Positions 7,101-15,498 are shown, counted from the first letter of the stretch. The stretch is 34,355 nt of DNA from JBDRGD01 sp043818095 (GCA_043818095.1 JBDRGD010000018.1:1-34355); one strand, 5' to 3'. Notes: generated by a model not told the origin, from the sequence alone. Made by a program: numbers and translations.

Positions 7101-7912
7101 CCGGGCATTACCTGGCAGTGCGGACAGAAGTAGGTGCCCCGGCCCCCCACCACGATGCGCTCTATCGTCGCCCCGCAGACCAGGCACTTTTTCCCCCTGC
7201 CATGCGCCACCTTGAACTCCTCCTGCGCCCTGCCCAGCTCCCCGCCGGGACGGTAATAATTCACCACGCTCGAGCCCTTGTTGGTAATCCCCGCGGTGAG
7301 CACCTCCCGGACGGCTTTGTAGAGCCTCCGGGTCTCCTCCCCGGTAAGGCTGCCCCCGGAGCGCAGGGGATGGATGCGGGCGGCATACAGGGCCTCGTCC
7401 GCGTACATGTTGCCCACCCCCGCCAGCAGCTTCTGGTCCAGCAGGAGTGCCTTGATGGGCGCATTACGGTCGCGCAGCAGCCCCGCCAGCGTCGCTTCGG
7501 TAAAACCGGGAGTCAGCGGCTCCGGGCCCAGCTTGCGCTCCACGCCGCTCTTGTCCGCCGCCACCCACGTCACGCCGAACTTGCGCGGGTCGCGGAAGAG
7601 CAACTCCTGCCCGTCATCGAGGTGGAAAGCGGCGCGGGTGAACCGCCCGTCGGAGCGGTCGGAGAGCAGCAGCGACCCGCTCATGCGCAGGTGGATCACC
7701 AGCACCTCCCCGCTGCCCAGCTCCAGGAGAAGATATTTGCCCCGCCGGTCCAGGCCGGTAATCCTCTGCCCGGTGACCCGGCGGCGGAAATCGGCTACCG
7801 AGTCGTTCCGCACCATCCCCTCCCAGAAAAGGTCGACGCTCTTAATCACCCGCCCCTGGACGTAGGGCGTCAGTTCGTTCTTGATAGTCTCTACTTCCGG
7901 CAATTCCGGCAC
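7097..7912 (-). CDS. mutM: Formamidopyrimidine-DNA glycosylase
   Basis: The protein is 271 aa, the usual length. Fpg excises 8-oxoguanine and formamidopyrimidines and cleaves the abasic site. The N-terminus is the required PELPEVET, with the catalytic Pro as residue 2 after Met removal and the following Glu. The conserved Lys lies in RRGKYLLLEL. The C-terminal zinc finger has four cysteines (CLVC...CPHC). The start codon is GTG at 7912, 3 bp after the polA stop, with GGAG overlapping the end of polA. The two repair genes therefore form a tight, probably coupled, pair. Confidence 0.96.
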   Translation of the reverse strand: MPELPEVETIKNELTPYVQGRVIKSVDLFWEGMVRNDSVADFRRRVTGQRITGLDRRGKYLLLELGSGEVLVIHLRMSGSLLLSDRSDGRFTRAAFHLDDGQELLFRDPRKFGVTWVAADKSGVERKLGPEPLTPGFTEATLAGLLRDRNAPIKALLLDQKLLAGVGNMYADEALYAARIHPLRSGGSLTGEETRRLYKAVREVLTAGITNKGSSVVNYYRPGGELGRAQEEFKVAHGRGKKCLVCGATIERIVVGGRGTYFCPHCQVMPG

Positions 7913-7915
7913 GGC

Positions 7916-10657
7916 TTACTCCATTTCTCCCCAGTTTCTGCCCGATTTCGTATCCACCTTAAGGGGGATGCTCAGCTGCTGTGCCCCACACATCACCTCC
8001 GGCACGAGCCGTCGCATTTCCCCCATTTCCCCGTCCGGCACCTCGAAAATCAGTTCGTCGTGGACCTGCAGCAGCATCCTGCTCCGCAGTTTCCGCCGCT
8101 GCATTTCATCGTGCAGTTTAATCATCGCCACCTTGATGATGTCCGCCGAAGTCCCCTGGACCGGCATGTTAATCGCCATCCGTTCCGCCGCTTCCCGCAG
8201 CATCCGGTTGGCGGCGTTAATCTCATGGATATAGCGCCTTCTGCCCAGCAACGTTTCCACGTAGCCGTTTTCCCGCGCCTGCTCCTTGGTGGCTTCCAGG
8301 TAGTTCTTCACCCCGGGATACTTCTCAAAATAGGCGGCGATGAATCTGCCCGCTTCTTCGCGGGACAGCTCGGTCGCCTGCTCCAGCCCGTACTCGCTCA
8401 TCCCGTAAATCACCCCGAAGTTCACCGTCTTGGCCAGGCGGCGCATGTCCGCCGATACCCCGGAAGCCCCCACCCCAAAGAGCTGCATCGCCGTGGCGGT
8501 GTGGATATCGGCGTCCTCCCGGAAAGCCTGGAGCAGCCCGGCGTCCTGGGAAAGGTGCGCCAGCGCCCGCAGGTCAATCTGGGAGTAATCGCCCGCCAGG
8601 AGGGTGGTGCCCTCCGGGGCGATAAAGGCCCGCCGAACCTGTTTCCCCAGTTCCCCCCGTATCGGGATGTTCTGCATATTGGGGTCGCTTGATGAAAGGT
8701 GTCCCGTGGCCGTCCGGGTCTGGTTGAAGCTGGTATGCACCCTGCCCGTGGCCGGGTTCATCATCCCCGGCAGGGCGTCGATATAGGTCGATTTCAGCTT
8801 GCTGAGCTGGCGGTATGCCAGGACCGCCGCCACGATTTCGAAGCCCTGACCGGACAGTGCTTCCAGCACCGATGCCTCCGTGGAATAGCCGGCCTTGCCC
8901 CGCCGCGTTCTCGGCAACTGCAGCTCGTCGAAAAGCACCCGTCCCAGCTGCTGCGGGGAGTTGATATTGAACTCGTGCCCCGCCATGCTGTAAATCCGGG
9001 TCTCCAGGTCGCTTATCTGACCGCTTAGCTCGCCGGACATCTTCGCCAGTATCTTCCGGTCCAGGGCAATCCCGTTCTGCTCCATGGCCAGCAGCACCGG
9101 CACCAGGGGCATTTCCACCTCGTTGAACAGCCCCCAGAGCCCCTCCTTGCGGAGCTCCCCGCCCAGCACTTCCGCCAGCCGGAAGGTCATGTCGGCGTCG
9201 GCGCAGGCATAGTCGCCCGCCCGCTTTATCTCCACCTCCGCCATGGACCGCTGTTTGGCGCCGGTGCCGATGAGTTCGTGGATATCGGTCATCTCCACGC
9301 CGAGCTTGGTGAAAGCCAGGTTTTTCAGTCCCTGGGAGCTCTCCCCCAGGAGGTAAGCCGCCACCTGGCTGTCAAAGGTGAGCGGGCGCACGCTGATGCC
9401 GTTCCGGGCGAGCACGGTAATATCGTATTTGCCGTTATGTGCTATTTTCGCTATCTTTTCATTTTCCAGCACCGGCTTGAGCCGCGGGATTACCTCTTCG
9501 GGCGGCAGCTGCCGGATTTCATCCAGCCCGATATGGCCCACGGGTATATACCAGGCTTCCCCGGCGGCGGGGGACAGGGAAATGCCCACCAGCTGCGCGG
9601 TCATCGGCTGGAGCCCGGTCGTCTCGGTATCGAAAGCGAACGACGGCACCTCTTCCAGCCTTTTGACCAGCTTTTCCAGTTCCGCCGCGTCCGCCACAAT
9701 GCGGTAGTCGCCCTCCGGCGGCGCCTTCTTTACCTCTCCGGCGGGCTCCCCGGCCCCGGCAGTCTCCCCCCCGATGTCCGGCAGCTTGTCCAGCAGGCTG
9801 CGGAACTCCAGCTCGCGGAGGAGCGTCACCACCTCTTCCCGGTCGTAGTGGGTCACGTGGCTCTCCTCCAGGTCCAGGGTGACCGGGACATCCCGGATGA
9901 TGGTCGCCAGCTCCTTGCTGCGAAAGGCGATTCCCTCGCCGTCCCGCAGCTTCTCGCGCAGCCTGGCAGGCTCTACCTCATCCAGGTGCTCGTAAATACC
10001 CTCGATGCTGCCGAACTGCTGCAGCAGCTTGACCGCGGTCTTGTCCCCGATGCCGTTTACCCCCGGGATATTGTCCGAGGGGTCGCCCACCAGCCCCTTG
10101 AGGTCCGCAATCTGCGCCGGGGTCACCCCGTAGCGCTCGCTGACCGCGGCCTCGTCATAGAGCACGGTCTCGCTGAAGCTCTTCCCGGGGCGGGGATAGA
10201 GCACGCGGACGTGCGGCGCCACCAGTTGCATCGTATCGGCATCCCCGGTAACGATGATGGTATCGATTTCCTGCTCCCCCGCCTGGCGGCTCAGCGTCCC
10301 GAGGACATCATCCGCCTCGTATTTGTCCACCTCGAAAATGGGGATGTGGAATGTCCTGACCAGCTGCTTGACCCGGTCCATCTGTTTTACCAGCTCCTCG
10401 GGGGTCGCCGGGCGGTGCGCCTTGTACTGCTCGAACAGGTGATGGCGGAAGGTCGGCCCCTTTTTATCGAAAGCCACGGCATAATGGGTCGGCTTGACCT
10501 CGCTGAGAACCTTGAGCAGCATCAGGGCGAAGCCGTAAACGGCGCTGACCACCTCCCCGGTCCGGGGCACGGTGAGCGGCCTGGTCCTCTGGAAGGCGTG
10601 AAAAGCGCGGTGGACGATGGCGTTACCGTCGAACAGCACCAGCCGTGACTTTGCCAT
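7916..10657 (-). CDS. polA: DNA polymerase I
   Basis: The protein is 913 aa with all three domains. The N-terminal 5'-3' exonuclease (about 1-290) includes DKYEADD and VGDPSDNIPG. The 3'-5' proofreading domain (about 310-500) keeps its acids: DTETTG near residue 340, NGKYD, and YACADAD. The family A polymerase domain has motif A DYSQIDLRAL near 690 and motif C VHDELIFE near 867. Proofreading should thus be active, unlike in Taq polymerase. The enzyme fills repair gaps and removes RNA primers. A TGTTATAAT box lies 5 bases upstream of the ATG and no ribosome site is visible, so a leaderless mRNA is predicted. mutM follows after 3 bp. Confidence 0.97.
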   Translation of the reverse strand: MAKSRLVLFDGNAIVHRAFHAFQRTRPLTVPRTGEVVSAVYGFALMLLKVLSEVKPTHYAVAFDKKGPTFRHHLFEQYKAHRPATPEELVKQMDRVKQLVRTFHIPIFEVDKYEADDVLGTLSRQAGEQEIDTIIVTGDADTMQLVAPHVRVLYPRPGKSFSETVLYDEAAVSERYGVTPAQIADLKGLVGDPSDNIPGVNGIGDKTAVKLLQQFGSIEGIYEHLDEVEPARLREKLRDGEGIAFRSKELATIIRDVPVTLDLEESHVTHYDREEVVTLLRELEFRSLLDKLPDIGGETAGAGEPAGEVKKAPPEGDYRIVADAAELEKLVKRLEEVPSFAFDTETTGLQPMTAQLVGISLSPAAGEAWYIPVGHIGLDEIRQLPPEEVIPRLKPVLENEKIAKIAHNGKYDITVLARNGISVRPLTFDSQVAAYLLGESSQGLKNLAFTKLGVEMTDIHELIGTGAKQRSMAEVEIKRAGDYACADADMTFRLAEVLGGELRKEGLWGLFNEVEMPLVPVLLAMEQNGIALDRKILAKMSGELSGQISDLETRIYSMAGHEFNINSPQQLGRVLFDELQLPRTRRGKAGYSTEASVLEALSGQGFEIVAAVLAYRQLSKLKSTYIDALPGMMNPATGRVHTSFNQTRTATGHLSSSDPNMQNIPIRGELGKQVRRAFIAPEGTTLLAGDYSQIDLRALAHLSQDAGLLQAFREDADIHTATAMQLFGVGASGVSADMRRLAKTVNFGVIYGMSEYGLEQATELSREEAGRFIAAYFEKYPGVKNYLEATKEQARENGYVETLLGRRRYIHEINAANRMLREAAERMAINMPVQGTSADIIKVAMIKLHDEMQRRKLRSRMLLQVHDELIFEVPDGEMGEMRRLVPEVMCGAQQLSIPLKVDTKSGRNWGEME

Positions 10658-10662
10658 AGTCC

Positions 10663-10671
10663 ATTATAACA
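10663..10671 (-). promoter_or_regulatory. Extended -10 promoter of polA-mutM (predicted leaderless)
   Basis: On the minus strand TGTTATAAT gives a TGn extension with a perfect -10 box (TATAAT at 10663-10668). Only GGACT separates it from the polA ATG at 10657. With the usual 6-7 base distance, transcription should start at or within a base of the A of the ATG. The -35 region is weak. Confidence 0.6.
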
Positions 10672-10703
10672 GAGGCTTACCGGCAAAGGTAGGCAGCGCC
10701 GCT

Positions 10704-11372
10704 TTAGGCGAAACCGTGGAAGTGACAGGTATTCCCCAGCGGCTCCCGCGCGCTCTCCACGGCATTCGCCGGGAAATCGCCGTCCGGGTAACCCAGGGCG
10801 ATGCTGATGACGATGCGCTGGTTTTCCGGGATGCCGGTCTGCGCCCTCACCACCTCCGGGTAGTAGACGCCCTGGTCCTCGATGCACGTGCCCAGCCCGT
10901 AATGGCAGGCCGCCAGGCAGATGGCATGGGCCAGGAAACCGCAGTCCAGGTGGGCGCGCGGTGCCAGGATGGAACGCTCCGCGGTGATTATCAGCGCCAC
11001 CGGGGCGTCAAAAAACCGCAGGCCGCGCTGGCCCCACGCAGTCCTCGCCGCCTTGTCCTCACGGGTTATCCCCATGAGCTGGAAGAGCTGCACCGCCAGG
11101 CCCACCTGCCGCTGACGATATTCTCCCTCGTACTGGAAAAGGGGCAGTTCGGGGCGGGGCGCCTCCCCGGCGGCGAACTTCTCCAGGGTCGTTTTGCGGA
11201 TTTCCTCCAGGGGCCTGCCCGTAACCACGTGGATTTGCCAGGGCTGGGTGTTCAGGGAAGAAGGGCTGTGACGGGCAGTCTCCAGGATGGCTTCGATAGT
11301 TTTACGGGGTACGGGGTCCGGCTTGTAGCCGCGAATGCTTTTTCTTGTCTTGATAGCCTCCAGTACCTCCAT
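10704..11372 (-). CDS. Nitroreductase family FMN-dependent oxidoreductase
   Basis: The protein is 222 aa. The nitroreductase fold is indicated by the N-terminal pattern TRKSIRGYKPDPVP, the FMN-contact motif SPSSLNTQPW (about 36-45), and the C-terminal glycine-containing motif YGLGTCIEDQ followed by IALGYPD. Such enzymes use NAD(P)H to reduce nitro compounds, quinones or related substrates, or to modify cofactors. The substrate is not readable here. GGGAGG precedes the ATG. It starts 17 bp after the AI-2E transporter stop and is probably in the same transcript. The polA promoter lies just after its stop codon. Confidence 0.9.
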   Translation of the reverse strand: MEVLEAIKTRKSIRGYKPDPVPRKTIEAILETARHSPSSLNTQPWQIHVVTGRPLEEIRKTTLEKFAAGEAPRPELPLFQYEGEYRQRQVGLAVQLFQLMGITREDKAARTAWGQRGLRFFDAPVALIITAERSILAPRAHLDCGFLAHAICLAACHYGLGTCIEDQGVYYPEVVRAQTGIPENQRIVISIALGYPDGDFPANAVESAREPLGNTCHFHGFA

Positions 11373-11389
11373 CTGCCCTCCCTGATTTT

Positions 11390-12469
11390 TTATTGTGACG
11401 CCTCTTCCAGCTTGTACTCCTGGTAAACGTACCGGACAATCTCCATCACCGTTGCCGCCAGCGGCGCCGCCAGCAGCAGTCCCCAGAACCCGGCAAGGTA
11501 AGCCCCCAGCACCAGTATGACAATCATCAGCGCCGGGTGTATCCGCAGGTAGGCGCTCTGGATTCTGGGGACGAGAAAGTAGTTCTCCACCATCTGCACG
11601 CCAAGGTAAAGCAGCACCACCCAGAGGACCTTGTCCGGGCTGACCGCCAGCGTGACGATGACCGCTACCGCACCCCCCAGCCAGGGCCCCAGCGTGGGAA
11701 TAAACTCCGAAATTCCCGCCAGCAATGCCAGCACGGCCGCGAACTGGATATCCAGCACCAGTAGCCCCACGAAGACCAGATAGGCGACAATCGCTCCCAG
11801 CAGCAGCTGCGCGCGGATATACCTCCCCAGCACCATCTCCAGGATGTTGACGACATTACGCACGTGACGCGCCACGCCATGGGGCAACGGCGCATTCAGC
11901 ATTACCTTCAGCTTCTCAGAGTCTTTCAGAACGTAGAAAAGGAAGAAGGGCAGAGAAGCAAAACCGAGAATCGTGGTGAAGGTGCGCGGCACCGCCGCGA
12001 TGCCCCCCATTAACGCGGTGCGGATACTCCGCCCCAGGTCCACACCCCCCTCGATAAGGGCCTGGTCCACCTCCTGGCGTATCTCCGGGGGAAACTGCTC
12101 CCGGATACCCTCAAACCATTCTTGCACCTGGAAAAGGCTCTTCCCCAGGTAATACGGCGCGTTCTCCAGCAATATTATCGACGCGTCGATGACCGCGGTG
12201 GCGATGAAATAGGAAAAAGCCGCCAGGATACCGAACAGCAGCAGAAAGACCATCAGCACGGAAAAGATGCGCTTGAAACCGCACCACTTGCCGGGACGGG
12301 GCAGATGCCTTTCCAGCCAGCTCACTGCCGGTAGCAGCAGATACGCCAGCACCAGCCCCACGGCAAACGGCAGTAATACCCCTCTCAACACGTAGAGCAG
12401 CAGGAAAACTACCGCGATGCCCAGCGCCAGAGACTCCAGACGCCAGTGCCGGATAATCTTACTGGTCAA
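11390..12469 (-). CDS. AI-2E family transporter (PerM/YdiK-like)
   Basis: The protein is 359 aa with about eight membrane segments and the family topology: two N-terminal helix pairs, a soluble amphipathic middle part (about 115-190), then a C-terminal helix cluster containing GISEFIPTLGPWLGG and FWGLLLAAPLAA. Members include the AI-2 exporter TqsA and sodium/proton antiporters, so the substrate is not defined. The start is TTG at 12469 with TAGGAG about 4 bases upstream; no ATG fits as well. It follows the YtxH gene on the same strand after a gap of about 65 bp. Confidence 0.88.
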   Translation of the reverse strand: MTSKIIRHWRLESLALGIAVVFLLLYVLRGVLLPFAVGLVLAYLLLPAVSWLERHLPRPGKWCGFKRIFSVLMVFLLLFGILAAFSYFIATAVIDASIILLENAPYYLGKSLFQVQEWFEGIREQFPPEIRQEVDQALIEGGVDLGRSIRTALMGGIAAVPRTFTTILGFASLPFFLFYVLKDSEKLKVMLNAPLPHGVARHVRNVVNILEMVLGRYIRAQLLLGAIVAYLVFVGLLVLDIQFAAVLALLAGISEFIPTLGPWLGGAVAVIVTLAVSPDKVLWVVLLYLGVQMVENYFLVPRIQSAYLRIHPALMIVILVLGAYLAGFWGLLLAAPLAATVMEIVRYVYQEYKLEEASQ

Positions 12470-12533
12470 GCGCTCCTAACATCCGCCGTCTCCCCACGAT
12501 GCCCGCCGTTAATAGCTACGGCAAAGCCCGGGT

Positions 12534-12776
12534 TTAAGCGGTCTCTTTCTTTTTACCCAGTCGCTCCTCCACTTTCTTCTCCGCCACCAGCGCCACTTCC
12601 TTGGCTTTCTCAGCGGCTTCTTTGGCCGTTTCCGCCGCCTTTTCCGCTCTCTCTTTCAGCATCTCCCGCGTTTCTCGTCCCGACTGCGGGGCATAAAGGA
12701 AACCTACCGCCACGCCTACCGCCGCGCCGATAATGAAACCCAGTATAAAACTGCTTCCCGACTCTTTTTCACCCAT
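12534..12776 (-). CDS. YtxH domain-containing small membrane protein
   Basis: The protein is 80 aa. A glycine-rich hydrophobic segment (about residues 10-28, FILGFIIGAAVGVAVGFL) is followed by YAPQSGRETRE, the YtxH signature. The rest is an Ala/Lys/Glu-rich helix likely to form a coiled coil. Members are linked to general stress responses in Firmicutes; the molecular role is unclear. The open frame continues upstream through the previous gene, but AAGGAGGT stands at the right distance before the ATG at 12776. It starts 2 bp after the DUF948-like stop, so the pair is coupled. Confidence 0.8.
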   Translation of the reverse strand: MGEKESGSSFILGFIIGAAVGVAVGFLYAPQSGRETREMLKERAEKAAETAKEAAEKAKEVALVAEKKVEERLGKKKETA

Positions 12777-12778
12777 AT

Positions 12779-13048
12779 CTACCTCCTTCCGGTAAATCGT
12801 CTGATAAGACTCAAAGCCTGAGTGACGCCCTGCACGAAGGTCGCCACGTGAGCCATCGGCTTGGTAACCTCCACATCCACGTAATTTACCAGCCTCTCGA
12901 TGGTCTGCGCCGTCTCCCGCTGTGCATCCAGTAGCGGGCTGAGCTTCCGGTAAAACGCGTAGACGAGCGCGCCGATAAAGATGAGGGTGGCTGTACCCGC
13001 CAGCCCCAGGATACATATCACCAGGTCACGGAACCATGCGATAGTCAC
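12779..13048 (-). CDS. DUF948-like small membrane protein
   Basis: The protein is 89 aa. One N-terminal membrane helix (about residues 8-30) is followed by an amphipathic helical domain with the pattern YRKLSPLLDAQRETAQ. This resembles DUF948 (YtxG-like) proteins, which are typically encoded next to YtxH genes as here. The start is GTG at 13048 with GGGAGGT upstream. The promoter at 13088-13116 gives a leader of about 35 nt. Function unknown; a cell-envelope role is inferred from topology and neighbours. Confidence 0.7.
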   Translation of the reverse strand: MTIAWFRDLVICILGLAGTATLIFIGALVYAFYRKLSPLLDAQRETAQTIERLVNYVDVEVTKPMAHVATFVQGVTQALSLIRRFTGRR

Positions 13049-13087
13049 TAGACCCTACCTCCCTCAATAAAATATCTACCAAGTAAC

Positions 13088-13116
13088 ATTGTAAACGCCT
13101 TTCATGGCCCTGTAAA
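13088..13116 (-). promoter_or_regulatory. Promoter of the DUF948-YtxH-transporter unit
   Basis: TTTACA (13111-13116), a 17-base spacer and TACAAT (13088-13093) on the minus strand, each one mismatch from the sigma70 consensus. It lies between the phosphatase stop and the DUF948-like GTG and may also serve the AI-2E transporter and nitroreductase downstream. Confidence 0.6.
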
Positions 13117-13132
13117 GAGGAAACCGGATAGA

Positions 13133-13762
13133 TTAGAAATCGGCACGCCGCCCAGGTCCCAGGGCTCGCAGGTGGGCGGTGTCATTGTGCCGGAGCAGGA
13201 CAAAACTCCGGTCATAGAGAAAAGTGGTCACCCCGCAGGTGTCCTGGTGAATGTTCCAGAAATGGTCGTTTTCCAGTCCCAGGAGCGCGCAGATAAGGAC
13301 CTTGCTCACCACCCGGTGGGTGGTGAAAACTACCTTCTTCACCGGGCCCGCCAGCACCTCCGTAACCAGCGCCCGGCTCCTTTCCCGTACCGCCGCCAGG
13401 CTCTCCCCACCCGGCGGGACGGCGCTCTCCGGGTGCTCCTGCCAGAGCCGGTACATCTCCGGAAACCGCGCCATGACCTCCTCACGGTCCAGTCCCTGCC
13501 ACTCCCCGAAATCCAGGTCGATGAGCCGCGGCTCAATTTTCACTGCCAGCCCGCAGCGCTCCGCCAGCGGCCGCGCCGTCTCCAGGGCTCGCGAAAGCGG
13601 GCTGGCGAAAATGGCGCTGATGTCCTCTCCGGCCAGGTAGTCGGCGAGCCTGTCTGCCTGCCGGTGCCCGGTATCGTTCAGGGCTACGTCCAGTCTCCCG
13701 CGGAAGACCTCGCCCACGTTCCAGGTCGTCTCCGCGTGCCTGACCAGTATCAGTTCCGGCAT
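13133..13762 (-). CDS. Histidine phosphatase family protein (phosphoglycerate mutase-like)
   Basis: The protein is 209 aa. The phospho-acceptor motif is RHAETTWN (from residue 8), close to the RHGET form of the family. The second histidine lies in FTTHRVVSKVL and the conserved Glu/Arg region in DFGEWQGLD and SPLSRALETA. The family includes cofactor-dependent phosphoglycerate mutases, alpha-ribazole phosphatase and broad phosphatases, and sequence alone does not choose. GAGGT precedes the ATG. Its start is 7 bp after the GIY-YIG gene stop, so it is the last gene of a three-gene minus-strand operon. Confidence 0.88.
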   Translation of the reverse strand: MPELILVRHAETTWNVGEVFRGRLDVALNDTGHRQADRLADYLAGEDISAIFASPLSRALETARPLAERCGLAVKIEPRLIDLDFGEWQGLDREEVMARFPEMYRLWQEHPESAVPPGGESLAAVRERSRALVTEVLAGPVKKVVFTTHRVVSKVLICALLGLENDHFWNIHQDTCGVTTFLYDRSFVLLRHNDTAHLRALGPGRRADF

Positions 13763-13769
13763 GATTACC

Positions 13770-14183
13770 TCAGTCCGCCGCCCGGAAGATTTGCTTCAGC
13801 TTGTCCCGCAGCGGCTCCTTGGAAACCATGAAAAAGAGATGACTGGGACATGCGCAGTCTGTCTTCCCGAAGCCGGGCACCGCCTCGATTCCCCGGTGCA
13901 GCTCCTCCGCCATTCGGCATTCCCACCTTTTCTCGGAGGCCACCACGAAAACGTCCACGATACTGGCTTTCTGCAGCAGGTAATCGATATGCCAGAAGCT
14001 ACGGCGCGCCCCCTGCCGGTAGTGTTTCATCCGCGCCATGATGCCCCGCATCGCCGAACCCACATAGGCATAATAACCGTCACGGAAATAAAGCTCACCC
14101 AGCCGCCCTATCTGCAGCGTCTGCGCCTCGGGCAGATGCAGCAGGAGGACGTAGCTCCCCCTGGAGACACCCGTCGGTATCAC
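13770..14183 (-). CDS. GIY-YIG / DUF123 family protein
   Basis: The protein is 137 aa. It fits the DUF123 (COG1833, Uri-type) branch of the GIY-YIG fold: SYVLLLHL near the N-terminus, YYAYVGSAMRG (about 38-48), RRSFWHIDYLL, then CPSHLFF near the end. Relatives are often fused to or encoded near endonuclease III in archaea and bacteria. The nuclease activity of this branch is predicted more than shown. The GTG start at 14183 overlaps the TGA of the DUF4342 gene (GTGA, 4 bp), which is a typical coupled junction. Confidence 0.82.
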   Translation of the reverse strand: MIPTGVSRGSYVLLLHLPEAQTLQIGRLGELYFRDGYYAYVGSAMRGIMARMKHYRQGARRSFWHIDYLLQKASIVDVFVVASEKRWECRMAEELHRGIEAVPGFGKTDCACPSHLFFMVSKEPLRDKLKQIFRAAD

Positions 14184-14437
14184 GCCTCTTTTTCTACCTT
14201 TTCCACCTCAATCGTGCATTCCGTCACCAGCGCTGCGAAAGCCCCCAGCGCCGCCAGGACGGGCACCGCCAGGATGCCTACCGCCACCACCGGGGCCCCT
14301 ACCGTCAGGGGTATCTCCAGTATCGTCTTACCATCATGGATGAGACGTACCCGGCGGACATTCCCCTCCCGGATGATCTGCTTCACCTTTTCCACCACTT
14401 CTTTTCCGGAAACCTTGAATTTCTCGCTTGCTGTCAT
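14180..14437 (-). CDS. DUF4342 domain protein
   Basis: The protein is 85 aa. It carries the DUF4342 pattern: a charged N-terminal helix (SGKEVVEKVKQIIREGNV), a short strand region GKTILEIPLTVG, then a hydrophobic Ala/Val-rich segment (about 45-72) ending in TECTIEVE. The hydrophobic stretch suggests membrane association. The function of the family is unknown. GGTGGAGG lies before the ATG. It is the first gene after the promoter at 14455-14483. Confidence 0.8.
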   Translation of the reverse strand: MTASEKFKVSGKEVVEKVKQIIREGNVRRVRLIHDGKTILEIPLTVGAPVVAVGILAVPVLAALGAFAALVTECTIEVEKVEKEA

Positions 14438-14454
14438 GGCGCACCTCCACCTGC

Positions 14455-14483
14455 ATCATAGAGAAGCCCGCCAGTGGTGTCAA
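14455..14483 (-). promoter_or_regulatory. Strong promoter of the DUF4342-DUF123-phosphatase operon
   Basis: A perfect TTGACA (14478-14483), a 17-base spacer and TATGAT (14455-14460) on the minus strand. It is divergent from the argF promoter about 35 bp away. Confidence 0.72.
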
Positions 14484-14517
14484 GGGACGACGCGCACTAC
14501 CGCAAACCGCCTTTTCG

Positions 14518-14526
14518 TGTTATACT
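14518..14526 (+). promoter_or_regulatory. Extended -10 promoter of the argF-der-gpsA operon
   Basis: TGTTATACT gives a TGn extension with TATACT, with no clear -35 box. AGGAGG at 14537-14542 and the TTG start at 14548 follow. The polA promoter has the same extended form with one base different in the -10 box. Confidence 0.45.
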
Positions 14527-14547
14527 GGGGCAAAGCAGGAGGTTGAT

Positions 14548-15486
14548 TTGCCGGGTAAGGATTTACTCTCGGTTGCTGACCTTACCAGTGATGACATCCA
14601 GAAGCTCATCAACGCTGCGGGTGCCCTGAAAAAGGGTGAAAGCACCGGGGCGCTCCACGATAAAGAACTGGGACTTCTCTTTGAAAAACCGTCACTGAGG
14701 ACCCGTGTCAGCTTTGAGATTGCCATGCGGCAGCTTGGCGGCAACGCCCTCTATCTCTCCCCCGCCGAGGTCGGCCTGGGACAGCGGGAAGCGATAGCGG
14801 ACGTCGCCCGGGTGCTCAGCCGTTACCTGAACGGACTTGCCGTCCGCACCTTCTCCCAGCACACCCTTGAGGTGCTGGCGAATAATGCCACCATCCCGGT
14901 GATTAACGCCCTCTCCGACCGGGAACACCCCTGCCAGGCGCTCGCGGACCTGCTCACCATTCAGGAGAAGAAAGGCAATCTGGCGGGACTGACCCTTGCC
15001 TTCCTGGGCGACGGCAATAACGTGGCGCACAGCCTCCTCCTTGCCTGCTCCCTGGTGGGCACCGGCTTCCGCATTGCCTCCCCACCGGGCTACCGGGTGG
15101 ACGAGAACATCCTCAACCACGCCCGGACACATGCCGTCGAAAGCGGGGCGGAAATCCTCTGCACCGAGGACCCCCGCGAAGCCGTCAGCGGAGCGGACGT
15201 CGTCTATACTGACGTCTGGACGAGCATGGGACAGGAAACCGAGGCAAAGCAGCGCCGCCGGGTGTTCGCCGCCTACCAGGTGAACGAGGAACTACTCTCC
15301 CATGCCAGGCCGGACGCCATCCTGATGCACCCCCTCCCCGCCCACCGCGGTGAAGAAGTCTCTCCGGACATCCTGGACGGCCCTCAGTCCGTGGTCTTTG
15401 ACCAGGCGGAAAACCGCCTGCACTTGCAGAAAGCGCTGCTGCTCAGGATGCTCGGGGATAAAAACCCTGCGGGAATAAAAAGCTGA
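14548..15486 (+). CDS. argF: Ornithine carbamoyltransferase
   Basis: The protein is 312 aa, the family's usual length. It converts ornithine and carbamoyl phosphate to citrulline in arginine synthesis. The carbamoyl-phosphate motif SLRTR is at 49-53, HPCQ at 127-130 and the ornithine-type SMG loop at 226-228. The usual HCLP motif reads HPLPAHRG (261-268), so the conserved Cys that contacts substrate in typical enzymes is Pro. The frame is open back to 14428, inside the divergent gene. AGGAGG and the position of the family N-terminus select the TTG at 14548. No other arg genes are in the window. The next gene begins 12 bp downstream. Confidence 0.93.
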   Translation: MPGKDLLSVADLTSDDIQKLINAAGALKKGESTGALHDKELGLLFEKPSLRTRVSFEIAMRQLGGNALYLSPAEVGLGQREAIADVARVLSRYLNGLAVRTFSQHTLEVLANNATIPVINALSDREHPCQALADLLTIQEKKGNLAGLTLAFLGDGNNVAHSLLLACSLVGTGFRIASPPGYRVDENILNHARTHAVESGAEILCTEDPREAVSGADVVYTDVWTSMGQETEAKQRRRVFAAYQVNEELLSHARPDAILMHPLPAHRGEEVSPDILDGPQSVVFDQAENRLHLQKALLLRMLGDKNPAGIKS

Positions 15487-15498
15487 GGAGACGGACAA

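Noticed and set aside
9278..10648. Long open frame of 456 codons on the plus strand
   Set aside because: It lies wholly opposite polA, has no ribosome site, and its translation is rich in His, Arg, Gln and Pro as expected for the shadow of a G+C-rich gene.
12495..12530. Hairpin (GCCGT/ACGGC) between the YtxH and transporter genes
   Set aside because: The core stem is only 5 bp with wobble extensions and no T run, so it is not a supported terminator.
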